Source: CAMPKL01 sp963805925 (GTDB lineage Bacteria > Acidobacteriota > Terriglobia > Bryobacterales > UBA6623). Taken from it: a DNA stretch of 64,000 nucleotides. The stretch's first letter is position 1. Every line of letters begins with the position of its first letter. The notes below the pieces were generated by a model, which ran no database searches, was not told the DNA's origin, and worked only from the letters and a program-made list of their open reading frames with translations. The translations under genes and the position numbers were made by a program. The stretch covers positions 310,001-374,000 of the forward strand of contig CAWDWB010000003.1 in NCBI GenBank assembly GCA_963805925.1, written 5' to 3'. Of the stretch, positions 1-9,172 are shown piece by piece.

Positions 1-1086
1 TCGCTGCAGAGCGACGGCAATCGAGCGGGGCGAACCGATTTGGCAGACCAGATCGACCGTGCCGATATCGATGCCCAGTTCCAGCGACGCAGTGGCGACA
101 ACGGCGCGGAGTTCACCACGCTTGAGTCGCTCTTCGGCGTCGAGCCGCCGCTGCTTGGCCAGGCTGCCGTGGTGAGCGGCGACGCAGGACTCGCCGAGGC
201 GCTCTTCGAGCGCATGCGTCACTCGCTCGGCGAGACGGCGCGTGTTGACGAAGATCAGCGTCGTGCGGTTCTGCTGGATCAGTTCAGCCAACCGGTCGTG
301 GACCTGACCCCACATTTCTTGGCTAGCGACAGCGCTGAGTTCGTCGTCCATGGTCTCGACAGCAAGCTTCATCGGGCGCGAATGGCCGACCTGAACGATC
401 TGCACGCTCTGAACGCCGCTGTTGGGGCGCAGGAACTGGGCGACCTCTTCGATCGGGCTAACCGTTGCCGACAGGCCAATGCGCTGGAGCGCCCCGCCAC
501 GTTCGGCGACCAGCCGCTGCAGCCGCTCGACGGAGAGCGCCAGATGGGCGCCTCGTTTGTCGTCGGCGACGGCGTGGATCTCGTCGACGATCAGTGTTCT
601 CGCTGAGCCGAGAATCTCCCGACTGCGTCTGGCCGTGAGCAGGATGTAGAGCGACTCCGGCGTCGTCACCAAGATGTGCGGCGGCCGGTCGAGCATCTGC
701 TGGCGCTTGTAAGCATTGGTGTCGCCGGTGCGCAGCGCGGTGCGAATCGGCGCCAGCTCAATCCCATTGCGTTCGGCCAACTCACGAATCTCGGCAAGCG
801 GGCGCTCCAGGTTTTTTTGGATGTCGTTGCTGAGCGCCTTGAGCGGGGATACATAAACAGCCTGGACGGCATCGGGGAGATTCCCCGTCCGCGCCTGCCG
901 CACCAGCCCGTCGAGACAGTGAAGAAAAGCCGCCAGCGTCTTACCCGAGCCCGTGGGCGCGGAGATGAGCACGTCCTTGCCGCTGCGTATTTGCGGCCAG
1001 CCCAGGGTCTGGGGGTCGGTCGGCTGACCGATCCGCTCTTGGAACCACTCTCGGATGAGCGGATCGAATCCTGACCAAAGACTCAC
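1..1086 (-). CDS. lhr: Lhr-family DEAD/DEAH helicase, N-terminal 362 codons (runs off left edge)
   Basis: Superfamily 2 ATP-dependent helicase of the large Lhr type, whose members remodel nucleic acids during DNA repair. Reading leftward from GTG at 1086, the frame stays open to base 1. Visible motifs are Walker A APTGSGKT near residue 43, a DEIH motif II near 167 (the DExH variant typical of Lhr), GLSATV motif III near 202, and a second RecA-like domain with LIFVNTRR and VVATASLELGID. An in-frame stop lies just upstream, so 1086 is the first usable start. It follows the cyclophilin gene by 21 bases and is probably the last gene of that run. The C-terminal part lies outside the window. Confidence 0.88.
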   Translation of the reverse strand, partial: MSLWSGFDPLIREWFQERIGQPTDPQTLGWPQIRSGKDVLISAPTGSGKTLAAFLHCLDGLVRQARTGNLPDAVQAVYVSPLKALSNDIQKNLERPLAEIRELAERNGIELAPIRTALRTGDTNAYKRQQMLDRPPHILVTTPESLYILLTARRSREILGSARTLIVDEIHAVADDKRGAHLALSVERLQRLVAERGGALQRIGLSATVSPIEEVAQFLRPNSGVQSVQIVQVGHSRPMKLAVETMDDELSAVASQEMWGQVHDRLAELIQQNRTTLIFVNTRRLAERVTHALEERLGESCVAAHHGSLAKQRRLDAEERLKRGELRAVVATASLELGIDIGTVDLVCQIGSPRSIAVALQR

Positions 1087-1107
1087 AACCGCTTATCGTA
1101 ACGCTCG

Positions 1108-1667
1108 CTACTTGCGATAGGCGCGGTCGAGAAAGACAGGCAGGATCGGCACATCCTTCATGCGGCCTCGCGTGCTGGTCTGGACGTCGGCGATGTCGTC
1201 GACGACGTCCATGCCGGATACCACGCGGCCAAATACCGCGTAGCCAAACTGCGCTTCGAGTGGTCCAATTCGGCGTTGTCGGCGACGTTGATAAAGAATT
1301 GCGAAGTCGCGCTGTCGCGATCGTTCGTCCGGGCCATCGCTACGGTTCCCCGCTCGTTCAATAAATCGCCCTGGGCCTCGATGCGGATGGGTTTCATCGT
1401 CGGCTTCTCTTCGAGTTCGGGCGTCAGTCCGCCGCCCTGCACGACGAATTTCCGGATCACTCGATGGAAAATCGTGTCGGCGTAAAAGCCGTCATCGACG
1501 TACTTGAGAAAGTTCTCGACGGTCTTGGGAGCGGCCTCGGGGTAGAGCTCGATTTCGATCGTCCCTTTCGACGTCTCCAGTACGACGACGGGATTCTGCG
1601 CCAAGCACGCCGGCAGCACCACCGTGAACAAAGCAAAGGGCAACAGCAATCGACGGAACCAGATCAT
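1108..1667 (-). CDS. Secreted peptidyl-prolyl isomerase (cyclophilin type), with a single-base frameshift
   Basis: Cyclophilin-type isomerase that speeds proline cis-trans isomerisation, exported by a signal peptide ending near residue 23 (LPACLAQ). Typical motifs are ETSKGTIEIELYPEAAPKTV, FHRVI, and NERGTVAMAR followed by SATSQFFINV. As written the frame changes near 1257-1265 and ends early at 1158. Adding one base after DHS restores EAQFGYAVFGRVVSGMDVVD and a normal end at 1108, giving about 186 residues. The start is ATG at 1667, 33 bases after the glycosyltransferase gene. The clean restoration suggests a recent mutation or a sequencing error. Family certain; intactness uncertain. Confidence 0.85.
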
Positions 1668-1700
1668 CGGACCCAGGCGGCCCCAGCCGCCAGCACTATT

Positions 1701-2892
1701 TTAGGGGGGTGCGCCGACTGGATGGAGGTCGGCGGTCTGACGATATTGCTCATAGAGACGCTCGAATACTCGATCCCACGAATTGGACTCGGCCAACCGG
1801 CGGGCAGCAATGCGCATCTCGGCGTGCCGCACTGGGTCCTTCATGATCGAGACGACGGCCTCGATGAAATGGGCTTCGTCGCACGCCTGAATGCCCGTCT
1901 TGCCGTCTTCGATCAGGTACTTTGGACCGCCGCCAGCCGTAACGACACAAGGGACGCCAGAGGCCATGGCCTCGTTGATCACGTTGCCGTACGTGTCGGT
2001 GAACGAAGGAAACGTGAACAGGTCAAAGTTTGCGTAGGCCGCGAGACAGCGCCGCGCCGGAGAGCACTCCGGGAAATATGCCGGTCTTGAGATTCGTCTC
2101 AAGCCAGGCCTGCTCGTTGCCGTGGCCGACGACCACGATGCGAAAATTCGTCAATCCGGCGGCGAAGAGACCGTCCTCAAGCGTCTTGAGAAATCGGACA
2201 TTCTTCTCGGCGCTGATCCTGCCGACATATCCCAGTTCAAACACGTCATCGGACCGGTCCCGATTAGCGGGGTTGAAAGTCTCGATCTCCACGCCGCGGC
2301 GCATGACGTAGGTCGGCTTGCCTGTACGCTCCTCGAGCATTTGGATCAACTCGGGATTGGGCGCGAAACAGGTGCGCGCCACGCCGTAGAACTTCGTGAA
2401 TATCGTGAGCAGCGCTTCTTCTAAGGCGCTCGTTGCGGCCTTGCTCCAGCTTTTCGGCAGCAGGCTCAAGCGCCGCTCAAGCCTCCACGCCGCGAACTCG
2501 TGCACGTTGGTGTGCCACGATGCTGTCATGGGGATACGAAGCTGTTTCGCCAGCAAGGCGCCCAGCAGACCAATGTCGTTGGGCCCGGTAATGTGCAGCA
2601 AGTCCGGTTTGAACTGCACAAGCTCTTGCTTGACGCGAGACCGATAGCGCATCAAGAAGGGATCGACATCCAGGTCCTGTTCGATGGCGAACGACAGCGG
2701 GCCTCGATGCAGTTCCAACGTGCGCACCGAACCCGTGTCGGAGAACTCGGTCTTGGGGCCTGCGTGAATGCTGAGAAACGGGATTCCTCTTCGACGGGCA
2801 AACGCGTCGAGTTGACGCGACGTCAGAGCGACGCCGTTAACCTCGTGAAAACTGTCGGTAAAGAAGGCAACCCGCGGAGGGCCAGCCGTCAC
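1701..2892 (-). CDS. GT4-family glycosyltransferase, with a single-base frameshift
   Basis: GT-B fold glycosyltransferase of family 4, resembling alpha-mannosyl or glycolipid transferases. The N-terminal half has FFTDSFHEVNGVALTSRQ and LHITGPNDIGLLG; the C-terminal half has LGYVGRISAEKN, the acceptor-side motif PSFTDTYGNVINEAMASG, and GGGPKYLIEDGKTG. An extra G/C in the run at 2037-2043 splits it into two overlapping frames. Removing it gives the expected ALSR-AYANFDLF join and one protein of about 396 residues. Its ATG overlaps the stop of the PHP-domain gene (ATGA), so the two are translationally coupled. The sugar donor and acceptor cannot be told from sequence. Confidence 0.86.
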
Positions 2893-4040
2893 AGAGCGGC
2901 CTCTTCGGGCACCGCGATGCGCTTCCAGGCCTTGCGCATGCTGGGCCCGCTGAGCCAGCGCGCTCCGCTGATCATGTGTCGAGTCATGGCCGGCTCCTTG
3001 CCGCCAAAGAACTCATTGAACGTCTTCACATCGTCGCCTTCACAGCGGCGGAAAACGCGGTCGCTCCAGTGGACGCGGCCATGCACGTGCTCGGGATGAT
3101 CCCTCATGATCTCGACCATGTTCTGGATGATGCGCATCACCAGCGGATCGTGGAAGTGCGGCATGACCAACACATGGCTCTCGGCGCCGCCGCGAATCTC
3201 CTCGACGAATTCAGCAAAAGTCGTCGCGTTGGTGAGATTCAGAGTCGCGTTGGGCTCGCGTCCGTGACGGTCGCCGCCGGAGATCAGCTTCATCCCGTTC
3301 GATCGCGCCAACTCGACCACCTTGCGGTTCTCGGTCCAGGTACGCAGTCCGTTGATCTCTAGCGCGTGGATCAACCCGTCGTAGTCGTCCAGGAACTGCA
3401 GCAACTGACGATCATGCAGCTCTTGGCCATTCCAGGGCTGGTCCCAATAGGGATGGTTCAACACCAACAGCACATCCCGATAAGCGGCCAGTTCCTCGAA
3501 CAATTCCCGTAGTCGACCCGGTTTCGGATCCACAGTATACGACCGCAAGTCGGCCATCACCGTCTGCGCCCAGTCTGGGTCCATGTTGTGAACCCCGATA
3601 TGAAAGTACGTGTCCAGATACGGAGCCGTCCACTCCACAGACACGGGCGCCGCGTCGTTGTCGGCAATCATCTGCAACTGCAACGGCGCTTCGATCGTGT
3701 CGTGATCGGTGATCGAAACGAGCGGCCGCAAGCTTAACCGCTCAGTGATCTGCTTCTTCTCGACCCGCAGAGCCTCCGCGGGAGAAATCGGCGACGTCCA
3801 CCACATACGGCTCGTCTGTTCGTCGAGGTCGGTCATCTGGCGATCGCCGTACTTCTCCGAATACTTATGGAGTTGCGTTCGAATGAACCAGTTGAAGAGC
3901 CGCGACTTCTTGGCCAGCCCGGCGACAAACGACGTACTCTCCCTTGAGTACATCGTGTGGCCGTGCAGCGAAACGCAGGAACTGAATGCTTGGGGCGCTT
4001 TCGGTTCCCGAATCAAGTAGTGCAGCTTGGTATTCTTCAC
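2889..4040 (-). CDS. PHP-domain phosphoesterase-like protein
   Basis: Probable metal-dependent phosphoesterase of the PHP superfamily. It carries the superfamily's spaced metal ligands: SLHGHT near the N terminus, SITDHDT, LNHPYWDQ and SGGDRHG. I place the start at GTG 4040 (VKNTKLHYLIREP), which has AGAAGG a few bases upstream; an ATG at 4145 is in frame but adds 35 low-complexity residues. Length is then 383 residues. There is no signal peptide. The gene overlaps the glycosyltransferase start by four bases, so its substrate may be a sugar phosphate or a glycolipid intermediate; that is inference from context. Confidence 0.72.
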   Translation of the reverse strand: MKNTKLHYLIREPKAPQAFSSCVSLHGHTMYSRESTSFVAGLAKKSRLFNWFIRTQLHKYSEKYGDRQMTDLDEQTSRMWWTSPISPAEALRVEKKQITERLSLRPLVSITDHDTIEAPLQLQMIADNDAAPVSVEWTAPYLDTYFHIGVHNMDPDWAQTVMADLRSYTVDPKPGRLRELFEELAAYRDVLLVLNHPYWDQPWNGQELHDRQLLQFLDDYDGLIHALEINGLRTWTENRKVVELARSNGMKLISGGDRHGREPNATLNLTNATTFAEFVEEIRGGAESHVLVMPHFHDPLVMRIIQNMVEIMRDHPEHVHGRVHWSDRVFRRCEGDDVKTFNEFFGGKEPAMTRHMISGARWLSGPSMRKAWKRIAVPEEAAL

Positions 4041-4414
4041 GTCGCCTTCTTGAGAAGGATGACGACCGCCGGAACTGGGAAATCCGCTGGTCCGACTGGA
4101 ACCAGCTCTGGAGACATCGTGAGGCGAACTACTACGAAAGACCATCTTCGATCGAAGCTATCTAACCAAACGATTTGACTCACGCTAACCGAGCGGTCGA
4201 ACGTCAGGAGCCTGAGCTCCCTTCTGCTTTAGAGTGGCAGCGCCCTACTGCATCTCGGCTGCGAAGAGTTTGTCGTTTGGTTAAACCATTCGCTCAACAG
4301 AATGTTTGCCGCTCCGGCAAGCGGATCCGTCGCTGCCGGAAACAAAACTTCTTTCAAGCGTCCCTACAATGTTATCGGGCTGAGGCGGAGAGGGCAACGC
4401 CTAAGTGGCCAAGA
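4041..4414. other. Intergenic region with inverted repeats between glnD and the PHP gene
   Basis: No convincing gene. It holds an 11-bp inverted repeat (4163-4173 with 4273-4283) enclosing smaller hairpins, listed separately, and a 7-bp hairpin TCCGGCA/TGCCGGA at 4313-4319 and 4334-4340 that lies about 75 bases past the glnD stop and could mark its transcript end, although no T-run follows it. Confidence 0.5.
4160..4286 (-). ncRNA. Candidate structured RNA (nested inverted repeats), function unknown
   Basis: TAACCAAACGA at 4163-4173 pairs perfectly with TCGTTTGGTTA at 4273-4283. Inside are CCGAG/CTCGG (4189-4193 with 4254-4258), GGAGC/GCTCC with a four-base loop (4207-4220) and GCAG/CTGC (4237-4251). 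On the minus strand this would be a closed multibranch RNA about 120 bases before the PHP gene start, the position of a leader element. The outer ends, ATCTAAC and GTTAAAC, also fit integron attC core patterns, but there is no integrase and no second site. Strand and function are guesses. Confidence 0.25.
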
Positions 4415-6991
4415 TTAGGCCGCTTTGTACTTGCAGGCGCCCCTGAGTTCTTCGATCAGGCGTTCGCTTTCGACGTCCGACAGCTTGCCCTGAGGCCCGA
4501 CGACGTAAAAAGCGTCGATGGCACGGCGGCCTTGTGTCTCAATCAAAAGTACTTCAATATCGCAGTCGTTTCTCGAGAAAGTGCTGCTCAAATCGTAGAG
4601 CAGACCGGTTCGATCCTGCGCGGAAACGTGGAAAATCGTCGCCCGGGACGAAGTCGTGTTGTCGTACGTGACTTCCGGTTCGATCGGCAAGCGCCCCTTG
4701 GAACCGATCGATAGACCGCGGCGCGTCAATAGCTCTTGGATGTCTTCTTTGCCGGATATCGCGCGCCGCAGAGTACGGACGATCTGCTTGCGGTCGGCTT
4801 CGTCCAGCTCGGCTCCGCCGCGGCGTTCGGAAACCGTGACGATGAACGCGTCGAGCACCATGCCCTGCTCGTTGGAGAAGGCTTCCGCCCGCTCGATATT
4901 GAGGCCGAAGGCGGCCATGACGGCGCATACCGAGGCGAAGAGAAACGGACGATCCCAGGTCAGGACCATGATCTCGTAACCGGAATCCTTCTTTTGGATG
5001 GTGACCGAAGCCTCTTTCGTGTCCAGTTCCTTGGATAACTCGTATTGGGCCAGAATCTGGTCGACGCCGTGCGTGCGCAAATAGCGCTGCGGAAAGCCTT
5101 CCAAAAAGCCCTTGAGCCCCGCCCGGGCTTCCTCGGGCGCTTTGGCCAGCACGGGCGCTTCAGGATCCACGTGGATGCGGCGGTCCTCGACGTGTCCGGT
5201 CAGCCGGTTGTGCGTCGCAATGTAGAACTGCCAGAGCAATTGCCGCCGCCAGGCCGTCATTGCGCCGCGGTTGATCGCCGCCGTGTCGGCATAGGTAATC
5301 AATGTGAGCGCCCGCAGGTTCTCGACCGCGCCGACGATGTTGGCGAATTCCTCGATGGTCTCGGGGTCGCCGATATCGCGCTTGGTGATGAAATTCGACA
5401 TCGTCAGGTGGTGCTCAATCAAGAAATTGACGAGTTCCTGGCCTTCCGCGTCCACGCCGATACGCTGCATCGCGCTGGCGGCCTTCTCCAGGCTGATGGG
5501 GATATGACCCTCCAGCAACTCAGCCTTGCCGACGTCGTGAAATAACAGCGCCAAGCACAACAACTCGGGCCGCGGGACCTCGGCGCTTAACTCGGCCAGG
5601 TGCACCGTGGCCTTGTCCTTAGCGCCCGACAACCGTTTGAGCATGCGAATCGTCAGAACCGTATGCTCATCCACCGTGTAGCGATGGTAGAAGTCACGAA
5701 TCACCAGGCAGTCGATATCCTCCAGTTCCGGGAGCAACGCATAGAGCGCTCCCGTTTCGCGCATCGCCGTCAGCGCTTCATAGGCGTCGGGCTGGCGCAG
5801 AATTTCAGCCAAAGCAGGCCAAAGCTTCACCCCTGACGTAAAGTAGCGCCGCACGCCGTCCAGATGCTGTTCGACGATGCGTTCGGTGCGGGCGGCAAGC
5901 GGAATGCCGTGCCGCGCGACGAATCGGAACAGTTCCAAAATCAGTTCTGGGCGAACCTCTAGCGCCTGGCTGTAGCGAAAGAACACGCGGCCGTTGGCGA
6001 CCGAAAAATCGCTATTCGAGAGCTTCGAGCGACCGCTCCTGAGCATCTCCATTAAGGAATTGCGGGTCGTGCCGTGCTCCTCGATGCTGCGCAGCGCCAG
6101 GCGGTGGATGCCGCGCACGTGCCGGTAGTACTGCCTCATCCAGTCCGAGGCGTGGGCCTTGTCCGCGAACTCCTTGCCCGCTCCCTTCTCCGCAATGGCG
6201 TCTTGCAGATCGAAGTCGACCCGGTTGTCGTCGCGGCCGGAGAGATAGTGCAAATAGCAGCGCAGCGCGAACAGAAACTCCTTCGCTTCCAGGGCCTGCG
6301 CGGAAAAATCTCCCGGTAGGTTCTCTTCGCTAAGCGGCACGCGGTCCGGCTGCATCGACGCAAGTTGCGTCAACCAACAGGCCAGTTGGAAGTCCCGCAA
6401 GCCGCCCGGAGACTCTTTGATGTTCGGCTCCAGATGGTAGATCGTCTGGCCATACTCACGATGCCTGTCCTGCGCTGCGTCGATCAGAGCGCGAGTCAGG
6501 CTCTTCTGCTCTCGCAAGAAGAACTTGGGCAAGACGCGCCCGGTGAGGTCGAGGTACAGATTGCGGTCGCCCGCCAGGTATCGTGCATCCAGCAGGCTGA
6601 TGTGGAGTTCGCTGTTGTCGGGCGCAAACCGGGAGCACTCCGCCGGCGTTCGAACCGACTGGGAAACCCTTAACTTCGCATCCCACAGGTCGGTAACGAG
6701 CGTCGATAACGCGTCGCGGCCTGCCTTCGCCGCCGCTTCGTCAGCGAACAGGAAGAGCAAATCGACGTCTGATTGCGGAAACAGCTGCGATCGGCCATAG
6801 CCGCCGACAGCCAATAGGCAGACGCCGGTATTTTCGGTCTCGTCTCCGAAGTACTTTCGAAAAGTCTCGGCGACGAGGCCATCGACCAACTCGGAACGGC
6901 TGGCGACAGCCGCGAGGCCGTCGCCGGTTTCGAAGAAAGTCGAGTTTTGGCGCGCCAAGCCTTGGACGTGCAAATTCGACAGGTCAGGCAT
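4415..6991 (-). CDS. glnD: [Protein-PII] uridylyltransferase / uridylyl-removing enzyme GlnD
   Basis: Bifunctional cytoplasmic nitrogen sensor that adds UMP to PII when glutamine is low and removes it when glutamine is high. Order of domains: nucleotidyltransferase with GGYGRS at 63-68 and the metal pair DVD at 75-77, a helical linker, an HD hydrolase domain (LFHDVGK in the middle of the protein), and two C-terminal ACT domains (YEIMVLTWDRPFLFASV and FHVSAQDRTGLLYDL), the glutamine-binding part. At 858 residues it is full length. It lies 174 bases downstream of glnB on the same strand, the gene for its substrate. Start ATG 6991. Confidence 0.97.
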   Translation of the reverse strand: MPDLSNLHVQGLARQNSTFFETGDGLAAVASRSELVDGLVAETFRKYFGDETENTGVCLLAVGGYGRSQLFPQSDVDLLFLFADEAAAKAGRDALSTLVTDLWDAKLRVSQSVRTPAECSRFAPDNSELHISLLDARYLAGDRNLYLDLTGRVLPKFFLREQKSLTRALIDAAQDRHREYGQTIYHLEPNIKESPGGLRDFQLACWLTQLASMQPDRVPLSEENLPGDFSAQALEAKEFLFALRCYLHYLSGRDDNRVDFDLQDAIAEKGAGKEFADKAHASDWMRQYYRHVRGIHRLALRSIEEHGTTRNSLMEMLRSGRSKLSNSDFSVANGRVFFRYSQALEVRPELILELFRFVARHGIPLAARTERIVEQHLDGVRRYFTSGVKLWPALAEILRQPDAYEALTAMRETGALYALLPELEDIDCLVIRDFYHRYTVDEHTVLTIRMLKRLSGAKDKATVHLAELSAEVPRPELLCLALLFHDVGKAELLEGHIPISLEKAASAMQRIGVDAEGQELVNFLIEHHLTMSNFITKRDIGDPETIEEFANIVGAVENLRALTLITYADTAAINRGAMTAWRRQLLWQFYIATHNRLTGHVEDRRIHVDPEAPVLAKAPEEARAGLKGFLEGFPQRYLRTHGVDQILAQYELSKELDTKEASVTIQKKDSGYEIMVLTWDRPFLFASVCAVMAAFGLNIERAEAFSNEQGMVLDAFIVTVSERRGGAELDEADRKQIVRTLRRAISGKEDIQELLTRRGLSIGSKGRLPIEPEVTYDNTTSSRATIFHVSAQDRTGLLYDLSSTFSRNDCDIEVLLIETQGRRAIDAFYVVGPQGKLSDVESERLIEELRGACKYKAA

Positions 6992-7068
6992 GTACTCTCA
7001 AAAACGCTCCGGCGGGATGTCGAAAGATCAGCGGAGCCTCGACCGCCGCTTAACAAGATTGTAACTAG

Positions 7069-7088
7069 CCTCCCGCATGGCCGGGAGG
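7069..7088 (-). promoter_or_regulatory. Hairpin between glnB and glnD
   Basis: CCTCCCG (7069-7075) pairs with CGGGAGG (7082-7088) across a six-base loop. It lies between the glnB stop and the glnD start and has no following T-run, so it is more likely an mRNA stability or processing element than a terminator. Confidence 0.3.
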
Positions 7089-7165
7089 TCCTTATTCAAG
7101 AACCTAGCTGTGGGCGAACCCCGCCGCGGAAGGCAGGGTCGCCCGAGCAAGGACGAGATGGCGGT

Positions 7166-7504
7166 TTAGAGGGCGCTATCGCCGGTGTCGCTGTTGCGAA
7201 TGCGAATCGCGTCTTCGACCGCGTAGATGAAGACTTTGCCGTCTCCGATCTTCCCGGTGCGTGCCGATTCGGTGATCGCTTTCACCGTCGCTTCCACCCG
7301 GTCGTCGCTGACGACGACTTCGAGCTTCACCTTCGGCAGTAAGTCGACTTCGTATTCCTGGCCGCGGTAGACCTCTTTGTGCCCTTTCTGGCGACCGTGT
7401 CCGCGAACGTCGTAGATGGTCATGCCGTCTACGCCAATTTCCTTAAGGCCTTCTCGAACGTCGTCGAGCTTGAATGGCTGAATAATCGCTTCGATGCGCT
7501 TCAT
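7166..7504 (-). CDS. glnB: Nitrogen regulatory protein P-II (GlnB/GlnK)
   Basis: Small trimeric signal protein of 112 residues that reads 2-oxoglutarate, ATP and ADP and controls ammonium uptake and glutamine synthetase. The T-loop is intact: YRGQEYEVDLLPK with Tyr51, the residue uridylylated by GlnD in proteobacteria. The C-terminal signature TGKIGDGKVFI is present. It lies between the ammonium transporter and glnD, so by position it is as much a GlnK (the Amt-blocking paralogue) as a GlnB. The start MKRIEAIIQPFKLD is the family norm, with an AGGA-type ribosome site just upstream. Confidence 0.96.
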   Translation of the reverse strand: MKRIEAIIQPFKLDDVREGLKEIGVDGMTIYDVRGHGRQKGHKEVYRGQEYEVDLLPKVKLEVVVSDDRVEATVKAITESARTGKIGDGKVFIYAVEDAIRIRNSDTGDSAL

Positions 7505-7610
7505 TTCCTGCTCCTAGTCCATTTTGGGGTCATCGACCCACTCTAGCCGCCTCAATAAGACGAAACGGCAATCGAAAGGGTCGGCCCGCCGCACGACGGA
7601 CGTCCCCTCG

Positions 7611-8909
7611 TTAAAACTGATAGGCCTCCTCGCCGTGCTGACCAATGTCGAGACCTCTATCCTCTTCCGACTCGTCAACCCGCAGGCCGACGGTTGCGTC
7701 CACGACCTTCACAATAATGAATGTCGCGATTCCGGCGAAAACCCAGGTCAGGGCCACGCCCAAAATATTGTTGATGAACTGCTCGGTATTGCCTTCGAGC
7801 AGGCCGGAATGCCCGGCGTTGACCGCTCCCCGCGCAAACAGGCCGGTCAACACCGCTCCCAGAGTACCGCCGACGCCATGGACGCCGAACGCGTCCAGAG
7901 AGTCGTCGTAGCCCAGCTTCGCCTTCACTACGGCCACCGAGAAGTAGCAGACGATGCCCGCCGCGATGCCAATCAACAGGGCGTCCATCGGCTTGACGAA
8001 ACCGGACGCCGGAGTGATGGCGACCAGCCCGGCGACTGCGCCGGTGATGCCGCCCAGCACGCTGGGCTTGCCGTCCCGCAGCCATTCCATGCCCAACCAT
8101 GCGAGCAGGGCCGAGGCGGCGGCGAAATGGGTGTTCACAAAGGCGACAGCTGCGAGACCGTTGGCCGCCAGCGCACTGCCGGCGTTAAATCCGAACCAAC
8201 CCACCCAGAGCAGGCAGGCGCCGATGAAGGCCAGAACCAAGTTGTGCGGCTTCATGCCCTCCCCGCCCGGGTACCCCTTCCTAGTCCCGATCATGATGGC
8301 GATCACCAAGGCCGAGATGCCCGACGAGGCATGCACCACCGTGCCGCCGGCAAAGTCCAAGCAAGGCAGCGCGCCCTCATACATCAAGCCGTCCGCAGCC
8401 CACACCATGTGTGCCATGGGGAAATAGACAATCGTGGCCCAAAGGACCGTGAAGACCAGCATGGCCGAAAACTTCATGCGTTCCGCAAAGGCGCCGGAAA
8501 TCAGCGCCGGCGTGATGATCGCGAACATCAACTGAAACACCATGAACGTGTAGTGCGAAATGGTGCCGTTCGCCTCGGTTCCGACTCCGTTCAGGAACAA
8601 ATAGTCGAAACCTCCGATAAAGGCGTTGCCGGGCGCGAACGCCAAACTGTATCCGTAAATCGCCCAGAGCACCGTCATCAACCCCATCAGAGCGAACGAC
8701 TGCATCATGGTCGAGAGAACATTCTTCTTGCGGACTAGTCCGCCGTAAAACAGCGCCAATCCGGGTCCGGTCATCAACAGCACCAGGGCTGAACAAACAA
8801 GCATCCAGGCGTTATCGCCCGTATCCACCCCAGCCTCTTGCGCGTGCGCAGCGACCGGGGAAACTGCAAAAAGCAGGACTGCCAAACGCGTCAGGGCGTT
8901 TCGGTTCAT
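7611..8909 (-). CDS. amt: Ammonium transporter Amt
   Basis: Inner-membrane ammonium channel of the Amt/Rh family, normally a trimer gated by PII. I take ATG 8909 (MNRNALTRLAVLLF) because AAGGAG sits eight bases before it and a signal peptide ending AAHAQ follows; an in-frame start at 9020 would add 37 residues with no such support. Length 432 residues with about eleven membrane segments. The conserved pore histidine region DFAGGTVVH and the later HGVGG motif are present. It is first in the amt-glnB-glnD run and is followed by glnB after 106 bases. An exported N terminus before the first helix is common in bacterial Amt proteins. Confidence 0.96.
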   Translation of the reverse strand: MNRNALTRLAVLLFAVSPVAAHAQEAGVDTGDNAWMLVCSALVLLMTGPGLALFYGGLVRKKNVLSTMMQSFALMGLMTVLWAIYGYSLAFAPGNAFIGGFDYLFLNGVGTEANGTISHYTFMVFQLMFAIITPALISGAFAERMKFSAMLVFTVLWATIVYFPMAHMVWAADGLMYEGALPCLDFAGGTVVHASSGISALVIAIMIGTRKGYPGGEGMKPHNLVLAFIGACLLWVGWFGFNAGSALAANGLAAVAFVNTHFAAASALLAWLGMEWLRDGKPSVLGGITGAVAGLVAITPASGFVKPMDALLIGIAAGIVCYFSVAVVKAKLGYDDSLDAFGVHGVGGTLGAVLTGLFARGAVNAGHSGLLEGNTEQFINNILGVALTWVFAGIATFIIVKVVDATVGLRVDESEEDRGLDIGQHGEEAYQF

Positions 8910-9172
8910 CTTCGCGACTCCTTTGTCATCTTCCGTTTTTGCTCGATGGACGCCGACAGGGGCGCCCCAAATCCGGTTACGTTCGGAGACTATGGTCGTA
9001 TGCCGGTCGCCGAAAACCAAACAGAACCTTTCTATTCAACGGATTGAAATCTTTTATGCTCTGGTTGACGGGATGCCCGGCCTGCCGAAAACTCGCCGTC
9101 CCGGCCGCCGCCGCAGCGTCTGAGAATGTACACTAAGGGCGCTGCAGAAACCAACCTGAGGACATTAAAGCC

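Noticed and set aside
4160..4286. Integron attC site
   Set aside because: Core patterns fit, but there is no unpaired central spacer, no integrase and no second site.
7524..8738. Plus-strand open frame of 404 residues across amt
   Set aside because: Shadow of the ammonium transporter gene; composition is arginine- and histidine-rich without motifs.
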